NCBI GenBank assembly: GCA_033239525.1
Contig: BSYO01000026.1
Span: forward strand, 496,001 to 560,000
DNA from: Nepenthes gracilis
Lineage: Eukaryota; Streptophyta; Magnoliopsida; Caryophyllales; Nepenthaceae
Length of the DNA: 64,000 bases
Reading direction: 5' to 3'
A program made the translations under genes and the position numbers. This document shows positions 58,660 to 64,000 of this stretch, piece after piece. Within the stretch, counting starts at the first letter, position 1; each line of letters opens with the position of its first letter. The notes below the pieces were generated by a model that saw only the letters and a program-made list of their open reading frames with translations, searched no databases and had not been told where the DNA came from.

Positions 58660-61030
58660 TTGCCTTCACCTACAGGATTCAATCTCCAAGAAAGCCAGAG
58701 CTCTAGGCAAATTCCAGTTACTGCTACCGGTCATCATGATAATTGGAATGCCAAACACAAACACACAAGGTCCTCAAGAAGTACTCACAACCAGATCATT
58801 CAAGATTCCTTTACAAGGGTGGAAATCCCTTATTTCTCTGGGAAAAATCCAATAGCTTGGATCAGAAATGTACCAAATCTTCCACCAATATCATATTCCA
58901 GTAGAACAAAAATTGGGTATTGTAGCCATGCATCTTCAAGGCAAGCCAAATATCTGGTTTCAAGGGTATTAGGGTCAAAATTCCTTACTCACATGGGAGT
59001 CATTCAAAGGGGATGTATGAATTTAATAAGTTGCAACAAAGATAAGGCGCCAAGGAGTATCAAGAAAGATTTGACTATGTGAAAGCATGGATGATAAGTT
59101 TTTATTTGGGCATTCTTTCTGAACATATTTGATTTCCAGTTTTCTTAGTAGACTAAAGGATGAGATAAGACCCATGATAAAATTACACAAGCCGTCATCA
59201 TTAATAGAAGCATTTGAGTTGGCCAAGCTTCATGAGCAACATGCAGAGGCTATGAATAAGAAGGTGAAAGCCCCTTGTAGATCCCAGGTGAAGTCTTCTT
59301 TTGAAATTGATTGAGGTATCAAGACTATAAATTCAGTGGGTAACAACAATAACTGGAATCAATTAAAACCAGTGACAACGATGTCTCTTGATCAAAGGGG
59401 AACATTGGGGTTGTGTTTCAGATGCAATGAAAAGTTAACTCCCGGCCACAAAAGTAGAGAGGAACAAAGCAATTGTTTAAGAATGGAAGATGGTGAATAG
59501 GTGGAAGACAACAACAAGAGATTGACGGGAGCAGACTGAACAAAAAGAAAAAGAGGAGACCATTTTACAAGCTTTAGCTGGAAGCTCTAGGAACAACACC
59601 ACAAATTTTGGAAAATGTAGGAAGAGGCCTTTGACCATATTGGTGGATAGTGGTAGGTAGCACTCAGTTTTATGAGTTCTAAAGTGGTGAAGGAAGCAAA
59701 AGGAGCTCTAACCAGCACTCCTCCATTGCCTATGAGAGTGGCTAATGGTAGTAAAATTGTGAGCAAATCCAAATGTCGTAATTTAACTTGGATGATGCAT
59801 GGCATCCTTTCAAGGCTGATTTGAGGGTGTTGGAATTGGGGAGAGGTGATATGATATTGAGAGTGAATTAGATGAAAACTTTCAGTCCAATTCTCTTTGC
59901 TTTTCATCAACTCAAATTGAGTTTCAATAAACATGGCCAACCAGTTGAGCTTCAAGGCTACAAAGAAGATACAACATTAAGGAGCATCACAGCACAGAAA
60001 GCACACAGACGGATAGGTAATGGAGAAGGATTTATGGGGCAACTATTTTCCTTATCCATTGCTGAGCACCAAATAATTGTTCCTACTGTCATAAGAGAAT
60101 TGCTTCTTGAATTTCAAGACTTTTTTAAGGAACCAAATAACCTACCAACACAAAGACCATTTGACCACAAAATACCTCAGCAATCTGGATCCAAAATAGT
60201 TACTTTGAGACCTTATAGATACAGCTACATTCAAACGAATGGAACAGAACATAAAATTGCTGAGTTGATCAAATCAACCCTCATAAAACCAAGATCGAGC
60301 CCATTTGCATCCCCAATCTTACTTGTCAAAAAGAAAGACAATGCTTGGAACTTTGTATAGACTATAGGCAACTACAGTCCATGACTACCAAAAACAAATT
60401 TCTTATTCCCATTATAATTGATTTACTTGAATAGTTTTGGAGACTTTGTATAGATTATAGGCAATAAAACTCCGTAACTATCAAAAACAAATTTCCTATT
60501 CCCATAACAAATGATTTACTTGATAAGTGGATCTTTCATCTTCTCAAAACTTGATTTAAAGTCAGGATATTACCAAATCTGAACACATGAGCCAGACATG
60601 TTTAAAACTGTCTTTAGAACTCATTAAGGCATGGGCATTATGAGTTCAAAGTCATGCCTTTTGGCCTTATCAATGCTTCTGGCACTTGCCAATCCTTAAT
60701 GAAGTATGTCTTTCAACCATACTTGAGAAAATTAATACATAGTGTTCTTTGATGATATCCTTATGTATAGCCATTCATTGGAAAACCACCTTGAATACCT
60801 TAAATTAGTGTTCCACACATTAAGATGGCATTCTTTCTTTGCCAAGAAAACAAAATATTGTTTTGGCCAAGGCAATGTGGAATATTTACATCATATCCAA
60901 GGAAGGTATATCAACATATCCTAGCAAGATTGAAGCAATAAGCTCTTGGACAATGCCTTCTAACATCAAGGCCTTGAGAGGATTCTTGGGCTTGACAGGA
61001 ATATACTTGCAAAACTAGGAGAAAGTCACA
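58660..61030 (+). mobile_element. Decayed Ty3/gypsy (chromovirus-type) gag-pol
   Basis: In shifting plus-strand frames the expected order is seen. Gag comes first (58800-59330): a FSGKNP/GKNPIAWI start, LGIVAMHLQGKPNIWFQG, then FLSRLKDEIRPMIKL and IEAFELAKLHEQ. A zinc knuckle (LCFRCNEKLTPGHKSRE) lies at 59410-59460. A protease LVDSG motif followed by STQF lies near 59637-59670. RT covers 59990-60930, with [52 protein letters not shown] and [20 protein letters not shown]. The catalytic box keeps FDDIL. RNase H and integrase are missing or unrecognisable. Many stops and frameshifts are present. Confidence 0.82.
60351..60536 (+). repeat. 93 bp tandem duplication in the gypsy RT
   Basis: The segment starting ctttgtatagactatagg at 60351 recurs at 60444 as ctttgtatagattatagg, and both continue to aaaaacaaattt...gatttacttga. 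It duplicates the region coding the (C/F)VDYR-type RT block. The offset of 93 bases is divisible by three, but both copies contain stops. Confidence 0.8.
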
Positions 61031-61865
61031 AGATACACTTGCTTCCAGCCCACTCGTCCATGACCCAAGCAAAATTCATCCAAACAGCATTATCAAGCTT
61101 AGCTTAAGTGAAAATCCCTCTTGCCCCCGTGCTTGAACACAATTTGAGCCAACATCACTGCAACTTTAGGACATATTTAGCTCAAGCGAACTTCGAGCAA
61201 ATGACCTCTAGAAAATGCTCTATTCAAGCATGCTTTAAATGCTCCTCAAACAAAGGCACTAGAAAATACAATTTGGCCGCATGCGACACCATCTAACCAT
61301 CAATTTACTTCCACAATCCAACAAGTAGCACAACCTACCCATTATGTTCCTACCACAACAGCATATTAATACATCTCCAACAATAATACCCAACATATAC
61401 TCAAAGCAAATGATGAATAGGACATAGGACCAAAGATATCCAAGAATTAGAATCAAGAAAGTGTAGATATCAAATTTCTTACAACATTTAGCATGAATTA
61501 CTAATTTGCCAACCTTAATTTTCTTCTCCCTTCCTCGTATTCCTATTCTTCCTTCTCCCTTGTCCTCTCTTTTTCTCCTCTTTCTCCTTTTTCCTCCCTG
61601 CACTCACTGATGAGTCTCCTCCTAGGGGAGCTATAGGCTGAAGAGAATTTATAAAGCCCAAGCTTTTTCTTTTTCTTTTTTTAACTCAATATATTGTCAC
61701 ACAAACCTTGCCACCTAGAGTCCAACTTGCCACATAATTCAAAGATATTAAATTCCAAATAACAGAAAATATAAACACCTTGTTAAAAAAATATATATCA
61801 TAAACATGCCAAAACACGTAAGGATCAAATGGAAAATCCAACCTGGAAATATGATATTACAACCT
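61031..61865 (-). repeat. Possible LTR of a minus-strand gypsy element
   Basis: Read on the minus strand, the right end begins TGTAATATCATATTTCC. It is preceded (61960-61920) by ttgagggcaaaatttctttaagg, a string typical of the tail of chromovirus polyproteins just before the 3' LTR. A TATA-type tttataaattctcttc and a CT/GA-rich leader lie further on (61655-61530). The other end was not located, so only the right boundary has support. Confidence 0.35.
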
Positions 61866-64000
61866 TAATTATGCCTTCAGCTATAATAAAGAAAAACAAA
61901 AATTCAGATACTAAAATTCACCTTCCTTAAAGAAATTTTGCCCTCAAAATTACTGATACCAGTTTACAATCACAATTTTCTGAACTTCCCATTTGCACAA
62001 ACTTGAGTACAAATTGTACTAAGACCTCAAACTTCAAATACCCAAATTGCATAACTATTCCAAATTCTACAATTTAGGTCCAAATTCTAGATTGGTACAG
62101 AGCAGCCCAAATGTACTATACCTCAAATCCCAATGGTCTCAAATTGCACAATCTATGGTCTCCCTTCCTTCAGTCCTCAATAATTTCTCTAATATCATTC
62201 TTTTATGGCCTGGGATGCAACACAAAACATACACCAATATTCCCGGATAATAACATTGCATTAATGCTTTATTTAATTAATCATCAATTCAATTATCAAT
62301 CACACAACACTACATGATCCCTAATCAATAATCCAAAGATAAGCCAAAACACTTCCAATTGTATAATCCTTTCCACGATTATAAAAACATCATGTGCATT
62401 ACAAATATTTTTAAACGATTTTACAATAATGAAAATATATGCAAAACTCTCCATTGTAGACTAATAGATGTCTTCAGTCCACCTATCACCAACTCAATCT
62501 TCTCAATCTGTCAAAGCCTCTAAATTTGAAATGGAGATGATGCAAAGGTTAGTCAAAAGCTCAACAAATATATCCAAGATCCAAAGGGTGAGCGAAACAA
62601 CAATGGAATTTGAATAAAGTGGGATTAAAACATAACAGAATTAGAATCTCAAACAATACACAGATCAAGATGAGGATCCTCTACAACAGCAAATAGAATT
62701 TCAATATTTTCAAACCATATGTTGAACCACCAGCCAAAGTATGGAAGGTACCCATTGGTAGGAATAAAAAATTTCACAACACCTCAAAATGCAGTTAGGC
62801 ACATCTCAAATCACTGTATAAAACGCTGTCCATAAAACAATTCACACCAAGAGAAGACATACACCATGTAAGCATAACGATCCTAGCAACACACCTGCAA
62901 TAAAATAGGCTTTGTAGAACATAGCCAAGGCTATTGGTTCACACCAATAGAACTCCATTTTTTCAGAGACATTGTTCTTAATTCATCCATATTAAATCAT
63001 TCCAAAATGGACAATAAAAGCATACAGCAATGAGTCCAGCAACACAACAACATATCCAAAGAGATAAATCAAACAAATGAAAGTCCAACAAAAAAGGAAG
63101 GTTCAACAAGGAAGAAACTTTTTCATCAGTCTGAAATTCATGTCTTCCAAGGTAAACATTAAACAATACCATAACACCAATTAAAATGTAGAACTTAGTT
63201 AACCCAAAGCAACCTCTTCTGACCAACGGCTAACCCAAAATTTCCCTTCAAATCAATTCAACAATATTATTTACAATATTATACATAAGCACAACAATTC
63301 ATGGAACTTAATTCTCCATACTCTCAGCTCACCTTAAATTCCAATACTAAAATCAAAATCAACCAACCAACCAATCCTAGCAACATAACAACACTATAAC
63401 AACATAGTCAAACAGCACCAACCTATCAAAGTATTCAATAAAAACCAACCTAACAACATAACCAATCAAGACCAATACGATAACATAATCACTCATTTTC
63501 ATACCATTATAATAACAATTACTAAAAATTTACAACATAACATTAACATTTAGCATGATCTAACCCACACTTCCATTGTTACCACTTAAAGAACCTCATG
63601 GCTAACAACCCACCACAAAACATGTATATAGAAATACCAACTTAACACACTTTAAATTTACCACAAAACCAAAAATCACCTAAACCATCACATTACTATA
63701 TTAACATAATTTAAACCTCAATTTACATGAGGAACTCCCATAATTTTCCATGGCTAGTATAAATAGTTCAAGGAACCAAACTTCTAGTTTCAACCATAAA
63801 TATCAAAACATCAAATTATAGACAACTCACGTGATTTGCTAAATCAATTTCAACCATGCATCCCCACGACCACATGGAATTTTATAAATTCATATCAATT
63901 AAACATGCAACAATTCTTAGATATTATCAACACTAATTATTCATCATCGTACCAGAATTCTCTCTACATAACCTTTCTTACCACTCAGCCAATCAAATCA
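61866..64000. other. A/C-rich non-coding stretch, no gene seen
   Basis: The plus strand is poor in G, with recurring words such as aaccaaccaatcc and taacaacataac, especially after 63300. No domain or exon is recognisable on either strand. The bias suggests an element-derived untranslated region or LTR, but it could not be classified. Confidence 0.35.

Overview
The window is nuclear DNA of a flowering plant, most likely a eudicot. It is AT-rich, its genes carry canonical GT-AG introns, and most of it is transposable-element sequence from plant lineages (Ty3/gypsy Tat type, Ty1/copia, a TRIM, a LARD-like element and PIF/Harbinger). I saw no bacterial operons, CRISPR array, rRNA or convincing tRNA. 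The species cannot be named from sequence alone.

Three host genes are supportable. (1) The 3' two-thirds of CTC1, the large subunit of the CST telomere-maintenance complex, lies on + at 14554-25396 in nine exons; its 5' exons are not visible and should lie left of the window. (2) A 139-residue single-membrane-span protein is encoded on + at 29631-30050. (3) A 413-residue DUF1645-family protein is encoded on - at 45407-46648.

Layout: 928-10715 is an old minus-strand Tat-type LTR retrotransposon with gag, protease, RT, two RNase H domains and integrase, all broken. Between integrase and the 3' LTR it carries a plus-strand gene with its own TATA box and an intron. 11461-13370 is a decayed copia pol. 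14554-25396 is CTC1, with a 3.7 kb LTR element (19082-22775) inside a 6.4 kb intron. 26300-34600 is mostly intergenic apart from the small membrane-protein gene. 34620-35063 is a complete 444 bp TRIM with a perfect 5 bp target duplication. 36935-41118 is a non-coding long-LTR (LARD-like) element with a solo LTR nested inside it. 41119-42840 holds low-copy repeats and a CpG-rich patch. The DUF1645 gene follows, then a MITE, an antisense copia relic, a 5.9 kb PIF/Harbinger element with TTA target duplication (50999-56883), and a decayed Ty3/gypsy gag-pol (58660-61030). The last 3 kb is unresolved repeat-like sequence.

The host genes show no functional linkage to each other. The most interesting structure is the antisense gene in the Tat element: TATA box, one long frame, a 75 bp intron, and ten in-frame stops that can each be explained by a single C-to-T change. 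Next are the TE-packed CTC1 locus and the well-delimited TRIM and Harbinger insertions.
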